In this document: piece by piece, positions 51,919-61,075 of the stretch
Position numbering within the stretch: the first letter of the stretch is position 1
Layout of the letters: each line of letters opens with the position of its first letter
From: Clostridium cadaveris
Lineage (GTDB): Bacteria > Bacillota > Clostridia > Clostridiales > Clostridiaceae
NCBI RefSeq assembly: GCF_020911725.1
Contig: NZ_CP076620.1
Span: forward strand, 2,617,001 to 2,681,000
Length of the DNA stretch: 64,000 nucleotides
Direction of reading: 5' to 3'
The notes under the pieces: model-generated
Database searches by the model: none
Told to the model about the DNA's origin: nothing
Seen by the model: only the letters and a program-made list of their open reading frames with translations
Made by a program: the position numbers and the translations under genes

Positions 51919-52857
51919 TCACTTTGTTCCTTGCGTTTGAATATGATTCATAGAACCATATAATTTTATTATTCTACTATATTCCTCTTTATCATAGAAT
52001 GAGCACTGATTCTTTCCAAAGTATTTTGCAACTTCTATCATGAATCTTCCTGCTTCCTCTAAATCATTTATGTGAGTTGAACCTGTCGCACATCCTGGAA
52101 CCATTGTTTCAGTAGTTATAGCCACTCCTACTACAGGAACTGTAGTAGCTGTAGATGGCTGCAATATGCTATTAATATGATATATATCATTTCCATATGG
52201 AGTTATATCTTGAGTTGTTAATGCAAATACACTTGGAAGTTCTCCTGTTGTTGTCTGCATTATATCCATAAGGTCATCACTTACTCTTAATATATATCCT
52301 TCTTTAACTGTTGGAGATATTGCAAAACCACGCTTATTTATTATTCTATTTCCCTTTGTTGTATCAACTGAAAGTATAGCATCAAGTTCATCTGTTACTT
52401 CTTCTTGATTAACTTGTGCAATATCTACAGGAGATCCCATAAAAGGTACTGGCTTATGTGGACTAGTCGGTGCATCTGGGCACACATGAGTTGATATGAA
52501 TACATCTCCCTCAAGGAAGTCTCCCTTATTCTGCATATTTAAAAGTTCTGCCGCTATAGCAAGAGCAACTAAAGCTCCATCTCCATCTGATACAAACCCT
52601 GTCATTTCTGGACGAGCACCTAAGCCGCCAAGTCTTCCTAGAAGTCCTATAGTAGGAGCTGAGTTTCCACTATTTTTTCCGTTAGTGCCAGGTATTCTTA
52701 TTCTAATCATATGTGTCTGACCTTTTTCTCCTACTAAAGGATAAGTCTCCGCATCTACCTCTGGATTTATATTTTTTAGATATTTTAAAACTGTTTCCCC
52801 ATCTACATTCTTACTGTCAAGTATGTCATATAACTCTATTAAGTGCTTTAGTAACAT
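51919..52857 (-). CDS. DUF1177-family protein
   Basis: This 312-aa soluble protein is of the DUF1177 type, with conserved-looking segments APTIGLLGRLGGLGARPEMTG, SDGDGALVALAIAAEL, VFISTHVCPDAPTSPHKPVPFMG and TETMVPGCATGSTHINDLEEA, the longer ones abbreviated as APTIGLLGRLGG and STHVCPDAPTSPHKP. The family has no firmly known activity. The Asp and His residues in SDGDGA and THVCPDAP could bind metal, and it regularly travels with M20 peptidases and DUF3100 membrane proteins, as here. It is the last gene of a four-gene leftward operon. Confidence 0.8.
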   Translation of the reverse strand: MLLKHLIELYDILDSKNVDGETVLKYLKNINPEVDAETYPLVGEKGQTHMIRIRIPGTNGKNSGNSAPTIGLLGRLGGLGARPEMTGFVSDGDGALVALAIAAELLNMQNKGDFLEGDVFISTHVCPDAPTSPHKPVPFMGSPVDIAQVNQEEVTDELDAILSVDTTKGNRIINKRGFAISPTVKEGYILRVSDDLMDIMQTTTGELPSVFALTTQDITPYGNDIYHINSILQPSTATTVPVVGVAITTETMVPGCATGSTHINDLEEAGRFMIEVAKYFGKNQCSFYDKEEYSRIIKLYGSMNHIQTQGTK

Positions 52858-52871
52858 TTCTAGCTAACCCC

Positions 52872-54017
52872 CTATTTTTCTAGTAATACATCAAGTGCAC
52901 TAAGTGCTAATACTCTAACTGCTGCACTAAGTGTACGAAGTCTCTCTGCTCCACCTGAAGCTTTTGCAAAATCAAGTGTATGCGTTCCAATTCCCCTCTT
53001 TAATCTTATATAGAATTGAATTGCTGGAATTTCATGAGTTACATTTCCAACATCTGTGGAACCTATTCCCTGAGTATAGTCACGCTCTATATACTCCTCA
53101 TTTATAAACTCCATATTTTTACGAACATAGTTTACTAATTTCTTATCATTTCTTACATCTTTTAATAGTACACTGTTTTGCTTTATATCAACTGTAGCAC
53201 CAACACACATTGCTGCACCTTTAGCACAGTTATTTATAACTTCTACTACTTCCATCAAATACTCATATTCTAATGCACGTATGTTAAATACTGCTGTTGC
53301 TTTATCACTAATTGTATTATGAGCAGTTCCTCCATTAGTTATAATTCCATGTACACGTGTATAATCTTTAAAATGTAATCTCATTGCGTCTACAGCATTA
53401 AACATCTGTATAACTCCGCTTAATGCATTTACACCCTTCCAAGGGAATGCAGCTGAATGTGCTGGTTTTCCATGGAAAGTAAATTCCATATTTACACTTG
53501 CAAAAGAAATATCATCTGGGATAGATTCATCTGTTGGATGCATAATAAGTGCTGCATCTATTCCCTTAAATGCTCCTTCATCAAGCATTACACATTTTCC
53601 ACCTACATTCTCTTCAGCAGGTGTTCCCATAACCTTTAATATTCCCCCAATATTATTCTTTTGCATAATTTCTTTAAGAACTACACCTGCTCCCGTAGAA
53701 CTTGTCCCAATAATATTATGCCCACATCCATGTCCAATCTCTGGCAAGCAATCATACTCTGCTAAAAGAGCTACTGTTGGACCTGGCTTTCCACTATCAT
53801 AAGTGGCTATAAAGGCCGTTTCTAAACTTCCAACTCCTCTTTCCACATTAAATCCGTTCTCTTCAAGATAATCACAAAGTATCTTTTGTGCTTTAAATTC
53901 CTTTAAGCCAAGCTCTGGATTTGAAAAAATATAACTGCAAATGTTCCCAAGTTCTTGCTGTTTCTCTTCTGAAAGAGTACATATTTCCTCTTTATATTCA
54001 CGAATTCTATCTTCCAT
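52872..54017 (-). CDS. M20-family amidohydrolase/dipeptidase
   Basis: This ~381-aa metal-dependent hydrolase resembles AbgB and related amidohydrolases. It has LAEYDCLPEIGHGCGHNIIGTSSTGAG (metal-site residues, shown in part as GHGCGHNIIG), TPAEENVGGKCVMLDEG, ALIMHPTDE and a dimerisation domain with FTFHGKPAHSAAFPWKGVNA. It would cleave an amide bond of an acylated amino acid or dipeptide in the cytoplasm. The start is the ATG at 54017, after GGAGTGGAGAAT. The neighbouring membrane proteins may import its substrate. Confidence 0.87.
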   Translation of the reverse strand: MEDRIREYKEEICTLSEEKQQELGNICSYIFSNPELGLKEFKAQKILCDYLEENGFNVERGVGSLETAFIATYDSGKPGPTVALLAEYDCLPEIGHGCGHNIIGTSSTGAGVVLKEIMQKNNIGGILKVMGTPAEENVGGKCVMLDEGAFKGIDAALIMHPTDESIPDDISFASVNMEFTFHGKPAHSAAFPWKGVNALSGVIQMFNAVDAMRLHFKDYTRVHGIITNGGTAHNTISDKATAVFNIRALEYEYLMEVVEVINNCAKGAAMCVGATVDIKQNSVLLKDVRNDKKLVNYVRKNMEFINEEYIERDYTQGIGSTDVGNVTHEIPAIQFYIRLKRGIGTHTLDFAKASGGAERLRTLSAAVRVLALSALDVLLEK

Positions 54018-54087
54018 ATTCTCCACTCCATTCCGCAATGCCTAACTCAGCCTGCTATTTTATATTAATATTTTAAAACCCCTCTTT

Positions 54088-54552
54088 TTAAATCATTCCC
54101 TTTGTAGACAGTACAAGATTTGCAATTGTAGCTGAGAAGAAATATGTTGATGCCATGACTACAAAAGAAACCAAAACTATTTTCCAGCTTAACTTTTTAA
54201 ATACATCAAGCTGATCCCCAACTGATATTCCTGCAAAAGCTACCAATGGAAGTCCAACTAGTCCAAAACTCATTGATCCCATTGAATTAACTATAAATTC
54301 TTGTAATGGAGATATTGGAAGCGTAAGGAAAAATGAAACCAATGTAGCCCATGCAAACCCTGGTAAATTAGGTTTTTTTATAAAGTTTTTTAATACTAAT
54401 GCGATAAATACCATAGCAAAACTAACTGCCGTTGAAAGCAATAATCCTTTTACCTCAGTACCTTGTGAAAAAATGTGAATCAAAGCAACTATGCCATATA
54501 TTATAACCACATACTTAAGCTGCTCCATTATATCTAAAACTGTACTTTTCAT
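54088..54552 (-). CDS. Small membrane protein of the DUF3100 cluster
   Basis: This 154-aa integral membrane protein has four or five hydrophobic segments (VVIIYGIVALIHIF, TAVSFAMVFIALVL, FAWATLVSFFLTLPIS, FGLVGLPLVAFAGIS, IVLVSFVVMASTYFF). I do not recognise the family by name. It lies 26 nt after the DUF3100 gene and upstream of the M20 hydrolase, so it is probably the second subunit of a two-part transporter with the DUF3100 protein. Confidence 0.6.
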   Translation of the reverse strand: MKSTVLDIMEQLKYVVIIYGIVALIHIFSQGTEVKGLLLSTAVSFAMVFIALVLKNFIKKPNLPGFAWATLVSFFLTLPISPLQEFIVNSMGSMSFGLVGLPLVAFAGISVGDQLDVFKKLSWKIVLVSFVVMASTYFFSATIANLVLSTKGMI

Positions 54553-54577
54553 TACTATTTCCCCTTTCTCATATTAA

Positions 54578-55438
54578 TTAAGCTATGTTTGCCTTTTTTC
54601 TATCTTCCTTCTTTGAAAATAATTTATCTCTTAATTTTTCTATAGGAGGTGCAACCTTTTTATAATAGAAGTTAGCTAAAGGCAGTGCTACAAACATTTC
54701 AACATAAACTCCTGTAACTGCTGTTATCATTCCACTTGTGGCTGAATATGCTAAAATTTGCTCTGCAAACATTGGATCTGCTGCTCCACTAAGAGCTGCT
54801 GTTGCGGCACTCATCATAGATGCACTTCCCATTCCTGATGCCATTGCCAAAGCATATGGATGTAATCCAATTCCTAATCCAATTGGTGCTAATAATGAAA
54901 ACACTATAGCTCCAAACACACTTCCACTTATGTAAGTTCCTAATGTCCCCATACCTTCTCTAGAATTTAATCCATATTTATCCCCTATAATTCCTAATGC
55001 TGTATCTCTGCAAAGTGAGAATGTTCCTCCTACAGCGCTTCTTCCAAGACCTAATAAAACTCCTAATGGAAGTGCTATAAGCATTGTCATAACGTTTCCT
55101 GCTTCTTGAAATAATAACGCTGGACCTGCTTCTAGAACTATTCCTACTTTTGGACCTGCACTAATACCAAACATGATTCCTAATGGATAAAGTGTTAATG
55201 ATAATAAATAAGGAGCTATTTTAATCTCCTTTTCTGTAATAAACTTTTTAACCGCTGGGATTACTTTTCCTAAAAGCTGTGGTGAAAGAGCTATACCTAG
55301 CATAATTGCCCAAATCATTGTCATGATCTTAACTGGTATGCCGAAAACAGTAAATTGAAGAGGCCCCATTGCTTCTGCTATTAAACAAATAATTATAGCA
55401 GCTATCAAACAATTAATACTGCCTGTATTCCTTTTCAT
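54578..55438 (-). CDS. DUF3100-family membrane protein, putative transporter
   Basis: This 286-aa protein has about eight hydrophobic segments. DUF3100-like features are AEAMGPLQFTVFGIPVKIM, ALSPQLLGKVIPAVKKFI, LPLGVLLGLGRSAVGGTFSL and HPYALAMASGMGSASMMSAA. The family is uncharacterised but always membrane-bound and linked to M20/DUF1177 genes, so it is a likely uptake system for their substrate. It is the first gene of the leftward operon, with AAGGGGGAAT as its site, and diverges from a PucR-type regulator. Confidence 0.8.
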   Translation of the reverse strand: MKRNTGSINCLIAAIIICLIAEAMGPLQFTVFGIPVKIMTMIWAIMLGIALSPQLLGKVIPAVKKFITEKEIKIAPYLLSLTLYPLGIMFGISAGPKVGIVLEAGPALLFQEAGNVMTMLIALPLGVLLGLGRSAVGGTFSLCRDTALGIIGDKYGLNSREGMGTLGTYISGSVFGAIVFSLLAPIGLGIGLHPYALAMASGMGSASMMSAATAALSGAADPMFAEQILAYSATSGMITAVTGVYVEMFVALPLANFYYKKVAPPIEKLRDKLFSKKEDRKKANIA

Positions 55439-55566
55439 CTATAATTCCCCCTTTTTCACGTTTAATTTTTAAATATTTTAATTTTTCTTAAATGTTAATA
55501 TAATTATAAATGGACATACATGAAGCTGTCTAGGTTCAGTCTATCCAAGAAATCACCACAGTTATA

Positions 55567-55579
55567 GTGCACATTGCAC
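55567..55579. promoter_or_regulatory. GTGCA-CAT-TGCAC palindrome between DUF3100 and PucR genes
   Basis: This 13-bp perfect dyad lies in the 266-bp divergent region, about 130 bp from each gene. It is a candidate binding site for the PucR-type regulator. Confidence 0.5.
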
Positions 55580-55704
55580 AATAATATTATTTGAAACTGG
55601 TAAAGGAAAACCTTTTCTCGTTGACAATTAATACTCTTATTCTTATAATTATTACAATACTGTTGGTAAAGTTAGTCATATTACACTACAAAGGAGGAAA
55701 ATGT

Positions 55705-57348
55705 ATGTCATTAACAATTAGAGATGCCCTTAATTTTGGTGGCTTAAAAAAATGTAAATTAGTGGCTGGAAGCAAAGGATTGTCGAATATAATTCTACAT
55801 ACAAATTCAATGGAGATTCCAGATATAGAACCATGGCTTACCAAGGGTGAACTTCTAGTAACTACAGGCTATGCTTTGAAAAGTTCTTCTATAAATTTAA
55901 TAGACTTAATAAACATAGTTTATAGAACTCATGCGTCAGGAATCGCAATAAAAACTAGATTTATTGGACCATTTTCAAAGGAAACCATTGATCTGGCTGA
56001 TGAACTCGGAGTTCCATTAATTGAAATGCCAGATGATCTTCCATTTGTTGAAGTACTCACTCCTTTAATGAAATCAATAATGGATGAACATCATTCAAGA
56101 CTAGAATATTCTCAAACCATACATAATAAATTTATAGATCTAGAATTGAATGGTGGAGGATTCAGCGCAATTTCAAGCGTATTGTATACCCTTTTAAAAC
56201 TGCCTAACGCTATAGTGGATTCTAACTTTGAAATTGAAACAATAAAATCTTCATCAGCAAATCATACTAGTTCATTAAATTATTTTTGCAATAAGCTTCT
56301 ATCTGTTCCTTCTATACTTAGTTTCAAAAATAAACCAATAGTATTTTATAGAGATCTTGAAACAAATACTTTATATAAAATAAGAAAGATAAGTAATAAA
56401 GATAAAATTCATGGTTACCTTATTTTAGAAGAAGATGATGAAATTCAAAATGAAATGGCTGATATAATAATTGATCATGCAACTACTGCAATTGCTTTGG
56501 AATTCTCCAAAAAAACAGCCTTAGATGAACAAATGAAATTAATAGGGAATCATTTCTACTTAGATATAATAGCGGGAAATATAAAAAATGAAGAGGAAGC
56601 TAAATTGAGAGCCTTCAATTTAAAATGGCCTTCTCCACCACTTAGACTTGCTATATTTGACGTAGATCAATTTGATACTATCATAAAAAATAAGGATGAA
56701 TTCTATATTCAAGAACTTAAAGAACTTATACTTAACACTATAAGGCTTCATTTGAAAGCTTTGACTAAAAATTTCAGCATAATTCCTCGAAGTGACAGCT
56801 TTACCTGTCTCCTTCCTCATACTTGCAAAAAAGAAGAACTTTCAAAATGCATAAATAATATTCAAAATAAAGTTCAAGCCAACTTGCATATAGAGCTTAC
56901 TGTAGGAATAAGTGTTATTTTTGATTCTTATACATCCTTGCATGAAGCAAACAAGGACGCTAGAGAAGCTATTAAAATATCACGTTTAATTGGCAGTAAT
57001 TCAAGGTCTATTTTTATAGAGAATAATCGTCTTGAACAAGCCCTCCTTCAGGTATCTGACAATGATATTATTCAAAAATATATATATGATACTATTTTTA
57101 TTCTTAAGGACTATGATAAGAAAAATGGTTCTCAGCTATTAGAAACATTAAATCAGCTTATTTTATGTATGGGCATAAAAACTCAAGCTGCTCAAAATTT
57201 ATTCCTTCATAGAAATACACTTATGTATAGAATAAAAAAGATTGAACATTTAACAGGCTATAATCTATCAGATAAAAATGACTTACTGTCTTTAGCCGTA
57301 GCTATGAAATTCTATCCCTTTGTTGCAAAAAATAAAATATATAAATAA
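55705..57348 (+). CDS. PucR-family transcriptional regulator
   Basis: This ~547-aa activator starts at the ATG at 55705, after AAGGAGG; upstream in-frame sequence is hydrophobic and lacks a ribosome site. The N-terminal PucR domain (about 1-125) has SLTIRDALNFGGLKKCKLVAG and WLTKGELLVTTGYAL. A degenerate GGDEF-like middle follows (about 310-420). The C-terminal PucR helix-turn-helix is at about 475-535 (NQLILCMGIKTQAAQNLFLHRNTLMYRIKKIE, shown in part as FLHRNTLMYRIKKIE). PucR proteins control purine and amino-acid-derivative catabolism. Its divergent partner, the DUF3100/M20/DUF1177 operon, is the likely target. Confidence 0.88.
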   Translation: MSLTIRDALNFGGLKKCKLVAGSKGLSNIILHTNSMEIPDIEPWLTKGELLVTTGYALKSSSINLIDLINIVYRTHASGIAIKTRFIGPFSKETIDLADELGVPLIEMPDDLPFVEVLTPLMKSIMDEHHSRLEYSQTIHNKFIDLELNGGGFSAISSVLYTLLKLPNAIVDSNFEIETIKSSSANHTSSLNYFCNKLLSVPSILSFKNKPIVFYRDLETNTLYKIRKISNKDKIHGYLILEEDDEIQNEMADIIIDHATTAIALEFSKKTALDEQMKLIGNHFYLDIIAGNIKNEEEAKLRAFNLKWPSPPLRLAIFDVDQFDTIIKNKDEFYIQELKELILNTIRLHLKALTKNFSIIPRSDSFTCLLPHTCKKEELSKCINNIQNKVQANLHIELTVGISVIFDSYTSLHEANKDAREAIKISRLIGSNSRSIFIENNRLEQALLQVSDNDIIQKYIYDTIFILKDYDKKNGSQLLETLNQLILCMGIKTQAAQNLFLHRNTLMYRIKKIEHLTGYNLSDKNDLLSLAVAMKFYPFVAKNKIYK

Positions 57349-57384
57349 AAATAGCGAAGCAGTAAAATACTACTTCGCTATAAA
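57346..57384 (+). terminator. Intrinsic terminator after the PucR gene
   Basis: ATAGCGAAGCAGTA (57351-57364) pairs with TACTACTTCGCTAT (57368-57381) with one mismatch. Confidence 0.8.
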
Positions 57385-57436
57385 GTCTAACTTATCGAGG
57401 TCACATCAATTTTAGGTTGCTTTATATTCATTAAAA

Positions 57437-58066
57437 TCACGCAGAATAATCTATTTTTTTTAACTTATACACCAGATCATGAGCTTGTAACCCATGTATT
57501 ATACTTTGTGCTGCTTGTTTTTTTATAGTATCATATTTTTCAAATACTTTTACTGCAGAATCTAAATCATTATATACTTTCCAATATCCGCACATAAGAC
57601 ATTGTTTTGATGTACATTTCATAAAGTCTTTCACATCATTTATAGGATAACCTAAAAATATACCTAGTTCATGTGGGCAGTGGTAAAGTGAATATCTTTC
57701 TTTTAACTTACTTAAATAGCTTTCTAAGTCTTGATCTAAAGAATATCCAATCCCAGTTAAGAACTGATAACTTTTTTCTGTGAATAAATATGATTTTAAT
57801 ATCTCTGCATTGTATATAAGAAGTATGGCTGAATTTAAATCTTCTCTTAATACTATATAATTTAATCCAATATTATCTATGAATTTTCTTCCGTGCTCCA
57901 TCCATTTCCCGTAGGTATTGTCACAATCTTTTTTTAATGTGACTGTTGCAGATGGTTTGCTTCCCTCAATAACAATAGACAAATTATATACAAGAAATTT
58001 TTCTATATAATCTTTATCATTCATTTCTTTTAAAGTCTCATATAAACTCTTAACTACTGCACACAT
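57437..58066 (-). CDS. DUF3793-family protein
   Basis: This 209-aa cytoplasmic protein of the DUF3793 type has the conserved CPHELGIFLGYPINDVKDFM and a nearby Cys-rich segment CTSKQCLMCGYWKVY. The function of the family is unknown, but it is common in anaerobic Firmicutes beside feo genes or flavodoxins, which suggests a link to iron. Here it follows the FeoB-associated small gene by about 30 nt and belongs to the leftward feo operon. Confidence 0.82.
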   Translation of the reverse strand: MCAVVKSLYETLKEMNDKDYIEKFLVYNLSIVIEGSKPSATVTLKKDCDNTYGKWMEHGRKFIDNIGLNYIVLREDLNSAILLIYNAEILKSYLFTEKSYQFLTGIGYSLDQDLESYLSKLKERYSLYHCPHELGIFLGYPINDVKDFMKCTSKQCLMCGYWKVYNDLDSAVKVFEKYDTIKKQAAQSIIHGLQAHDLVYKLKKIDYSA

Positions 58067-58093
58067 ATTCTTCTCCTTAGTTAATATTTAATA

Positions 58094-58261
58094 TTATTTT
58101 GAATGGCACATTCCTGAACTTGGACAATTAGCACAGTTACATCCGCAAGAACTTTTGCCTTTCTTTTTATCTTTAACCATTTTAAAAATTACTGATGCTA
58201 CAATTAACAAAACTACTGACCCAACCACCATAGTTGAAAGATTCATATTCAAAAATTCCAA
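58094..58261 (-). CDS. FeoB-associated Cys-rich membrane protein (55 aa)
   Basis: This tiny protein starts at a TTG directly after the FeoB stop codon, 9 nt after GAGGAG; an ATG five codons later is an alternative. It has one membrane segment (VVGSVVLLIVASVIF, residues ~12-26), a basic stretch (KMVKDKKKGK) and a Cys cluster SSCGCNCANCPSSGMCH. This is the usual make-up of the FeoB-associated family, thought to act like FeoC in iron uptake or to bind iron at the membrane. Confidence 0.85.
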   Translation of the reverse strand: MEFLNMNLSTMVVGSVVLLIVASVIFKMVKDKKKGKSSCGCNCANCPSSGMCHSK

Positions 58262-60388
58262 TTACATCATCTCCTCATATCTATTCTTACGAACTAAAAG
58301 ATATATCAAGATAGCTAGTAATATCAATGCTATTCCTGTAAACACAGTAAATCCTCCGCCTGTAAAGAATAATCCAAGTTGATAGATTATAAGTGAAATC
58401 ACATAAGCAAATATACATAAATAACCTATTGCAAACCATGTCCATTTTCCATTGTTCATTTCACGTTTTATAGCCCCAATAGCTGCAAAGCAAGGTGCAC
58501 ATAAAAGATTGAATGTCAGGAATGAAAATGCTGATAATGTTGTAAAGTCTTTAGCCATCATAGACCAGTACTCTGCTCCATCTTCTGCAACTTCAGCAAA
58601 ACCATAAAGAACACCAAAAGTATTTACTACATTTTCCTTAGCTACAAGTCCTGTAAATGTGGCAACAGAAGATTGCCATGTTCCAAATCCAAGTGGCGCA
58701 AATATCGGAGCTATAAACTTACCTATATTCGCTAATAAACTTGTATTATTATCTTCTACCATAGTTAAAGCTCCATCCACAAAACCAAAGCCCTGTAAGA
58801 ACCATAACACTATTGAGGATAGAAGTATTACTGTACCTGCACGTTTAATAAATGACCAGCCTCTCTCCCAAGTGCTTCTTAAAACGTTGTTTGCTGTAGG
58901 CATATGATAAGCTGGAAGTTCCATAACAAATGGGGCTGGCTTTCCTGCAAACATCTTTGTTTTCTTTAATAAAATACCTGATATTATAACTGCTGCAACT
59001 CCTACAAAGTATGCTACTGGTGCTACCCACCATGCTCCATCAAATAATGCTCCTGCAATAAGAGCTACTATTGGCATCTTTGCTCCACAAGGTATGAAAG
59101 ATGTAGTCATAATTGTCATACGTCTATCTCTTTCATGCTCTATAGTACGCGATGCCATTATTCCAGGTACAGAACATCCTGAACCTATAAGCATAGGAAT
59201 AAAACTTTTACCTGAAAGTCCAAATTTACGGAAAATACGATCCATAATAAATGCTACACGAGTCATATATCCGCAATCTTCTAACATAGAAAGTAATAAG
59301 AACAATATAAGCATTTGAGGTACGAAACCAAGGACTGCTCCAACACCGCCAACTATTCCTTCAACTACTAAACCTGTAAGCCATGGTTGTACTTCCGCAC
59401 TTTCCATCCATGATTTTAGACCTCCCATAATCCATTCTTCAAATAAGGTGTCATTAGTCCAGTCTGTAACTAAAGTTCCTATAGTTGTAACAGAGATATA
59501 ATAAACTAAAAACATAATTGCTGCAAAAACTGGTAAAGCCAACCATCTGTTAGTTACAAATCTATCTATCTTATCTGATTGAGTAAGATTATTTTTACAT
59601 TTTTTTCTTACACATTGCCCTGTCAATTTACTTATATATGCATATCTTTGATTAGTAATTATACTTTCAGCATCATCATCCATCTCATTTTCACATTCTT
59701 TTATATGTTCCTCAATATGTGAAATAAGTTCATTTGAAAGTTTTAACTCATCAAGGACTTTTTCATCTCTCTCAAATAATTTGATAGATAGCCATCTTAA
59801 ATTTTTATCATTTATTGTATATTCTATAGATTCCTCTATATGTGCAATGGCATGTTCTACTGATCCATTAAATACATGAGGAAGTTCAATTTTCTTTTTA
59901 AGCTTGGCCAATTTTACTGCCTTTTCTGCCACTTCTCTAGAACCTATACCCTTTAATGCAGAAGTCTCTACCACCTCACATCCAAGAGCTGCACCAAGTT
60001 TATTTAAATTTATTTCATCTCCATTTTTACGTACTATATCAATCATGTTTACAGCCATAACTACCGGAATACCTAGTTCTATAAGCTGAGTTGTAAGATA
60101 TAGATTTCTCTCAATATTAGTTCCATCTACTATATTAATAATGACATCTGGTCTTTCATTTGTTAAATAATTACGTGCAACAACTTCTTCCAAAGTATAT
60201 GGAGACAAAGAATAAACTCCCGGTAAATCCTGAATTATAACATCATCATATCCTTTTAGTTTTCCTTCCTTTTTTTCTACTGTAACTCCAGGCCAATTCC
60301 CAACATACTGACTACTCCCAGTTAAATCATTAAACATGGTAGTCTTACCGCAGTTTGGATTACCTGCAAGTGCAATTTTTATACTCAT
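58262..60388 (-). CDS. feoB: Ferrous iron transporter FeoB
   Basis: This ~708-aa protein has an N-terminal G domain (G1 GNPNCGKTT, G3 DLPGVYSL, G4 AVNMID) and a helical GDI-like part to about 270. The membrane domain has the two gate regions with GSGCSVPGIMASRTIE and LLCAPCFAAIGAIKRE, whose Cys residues are typical of FeoB. It imports Fe2+ across the cytoplasmic membrane. The start is MSIKIALAGNP at 60388, preceded by GGAGGG. A putative metal-regulator dyad lies 15-30 bp upstream, inside the operon. Confidence 0.95.
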   Translation of the reverse strand: MSIKIALAGNPNCGKTTMFNDLTGSSQYVGNWPGVTVEKKEGKLKGYDDVIIQDLPGVYSLSPYTLEEVVARNYLTNERPDVIINIVDGTNIERNLYLTTQLIELGIPVVMAVNMIDIVRKNGDEINLNKLGAALGCEVVETSALKGIGSREVAEKAVKLAKLKKKIELPHVFNGSVEHAIAHIEESIEYTINDKNLRWLSIKLFERDEKVLDELKLSNELISHIEEHIKECENEMDDDAESIITNQRYAYISKLTGQCVRKKCKNNLTQSDKIDRFVTNRWLALPVFAAIMFLVYYISVTTIGTLVTDWTNDTLFEEWIMGGLKSWMESAEVQPWLTGLVVEGIVGGVGAVLGFVPQMLILFLLLSMLEDCGYMTRVAFIMDRIFRKFGLSGKSFIPMLIGSGCSVPGIMASRTIEHERDRRMTIMTTSFIPCGAKMPIVALIAGALFDGAWWVAPVAYFVGVAAVIISGILLKKTKMFAGKPAPFVMELPAYHMPTANNVLRSTWERGWSFIKRAGTVILLSSIVLWFLQGFGFVDGALTMVEDNNTSLLANIGKFIAPIFAPLGFGTWQSSVATFTGLVAKENVVNTFGVLYGFAEVAEDGAEYWSMMAKDFTTLSAFSFLTFNLLCAPCFAAIGAIKREMNNGKWTWFAIGYLCIFAYVISLIIYQLGLFFTGGGFTVFTGIALILLAILIYLLVRKNRYEEMM

Positions 60389-60402
60389 ATTTCCCTCCAT
60401 CC

Positions 60403-60420
60403 AGTTAGCACAAACTAACC
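60403..60420. promoter_or_regulatory. Feo operator copy upstream of feoB
   Basis: GTTAGCACAAACTAAC has inverted GTTAG/CTAAC arms and matches the copy at 60943-60958 except in the spacer. Confidence 0.6.
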
Positions 60421-60458
60421 TGCTTTTTAAAAAAATTAGCAGCTTAAACTGCCTTAAA

Positions 60459-60680
60459 TTAATTAACTTCAATCATTTGGGCATCTGCTTTTCTTATTGA
60501 AAGCTCATATCCTCTTACATTTAACTCTATAGGATCTCCTAATGGTGCTACCTTTCTTACATAAACTTCTGTTCCTTTTGTAAGTCCCATATCCATGATA
60601 CGTCTTTTTACTGCTCCTTCTCCGTGAAGCTTTATTATAGTGGCTTTATAACCGACTTTCACATCTTTTAATGTATTCAT
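60459..60680 (-). CDS. feoA: FeoA-domain protein
   Basis: This 73-aa SH3-like protein has the pattern ATIIKLHGEGAVKRRIMDMGLTKGTEVYV and ends GYELSIRKADAQMIEV; motifs here are GAVKRRIMDMGL and GYELSIRKADA. FeoA supports FeoB in iron uptake at the inner face of the membrane. It is the second of two FeoA-type genes in tandem, both with good ribosome sites. Confidence 0.9.
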   Translation of the reverse strand: MNTLKDVKVGYKATIIKLHGEGAVKRRIMDMGLTKGTEVYVRKVAPLGDPIELNVRGYELSIRKADAQMIEVN

Positions 60681-60693
60681 AATTCTCTCTCCT

Positions 60694-60903
60694 TTATATC
60701 ATGATTCTACTAGCCATTGTTCTATCTATTGCTATACGACTATTTTTTACAGATATAATCATATTGCCTCCAATCACAGAAACAATGGTAACCGATTCTC
60801 CAACAACAAAACCTAATTCCGATAAGTGCTGACGCACCTCATCCTTACCTGTTATTCTTTTTATAATGTTATTTTCACCTATCCTAGCCATTGTTAAGGG
60901 CAT
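60694..60903 (-). CDS. FeoA-domain protein, second copy
   Basis: This 69-aa FeoA-type protein has DEVRQHLSELGFVVGESVTIV and NSRIAIDRTMASRIMI. It differs enough from the next copy to suggest a separate role, as in other clostridial feo operons with two FeoA proteins. It is the first gene of the leftward feo operon, downstream of the GTTAGC dyad and divergent from the DtxR-type regulator gene. Confidence 0.88.
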   Translation of the reverse strand: MPLTMARIGENNIIKRITGKDEVRQHLSELGFVVGESVTIVSVIGGNMIISVKNSRIAIDRTMASRIMI

Positions 60904-60941
60904 TATGACTCCTCCCCTCTTAACAATTAATTTAATTCGCT

Positions 60942-60961
60942 CTAGTTAGCTTCAACTAACT
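60942..60961. promoter_or_regulatory. Feo operator in the feo/DtxR divergent region
   Basis: GTTAGCTTCAACTAAC has 5-bp arms GTTAG/CTAAC and resembles DtxR/MntR-type sites. A half copy (CGCTAACTTA) follows at about 60980-60992. It lies about 40 bp upstream of the first feoA gene. Confidence 0.65.
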
Positions 60962-61075
60962 CATTAATTTAAGTTTACTATCGCTAACTTACTATGTCAA
61001 GAGGTTTTCTCATATTTATTGATAATTTGTGTAATCTATGTTAACCTATATAATAAATACTCGGAGGTGAGTAAT

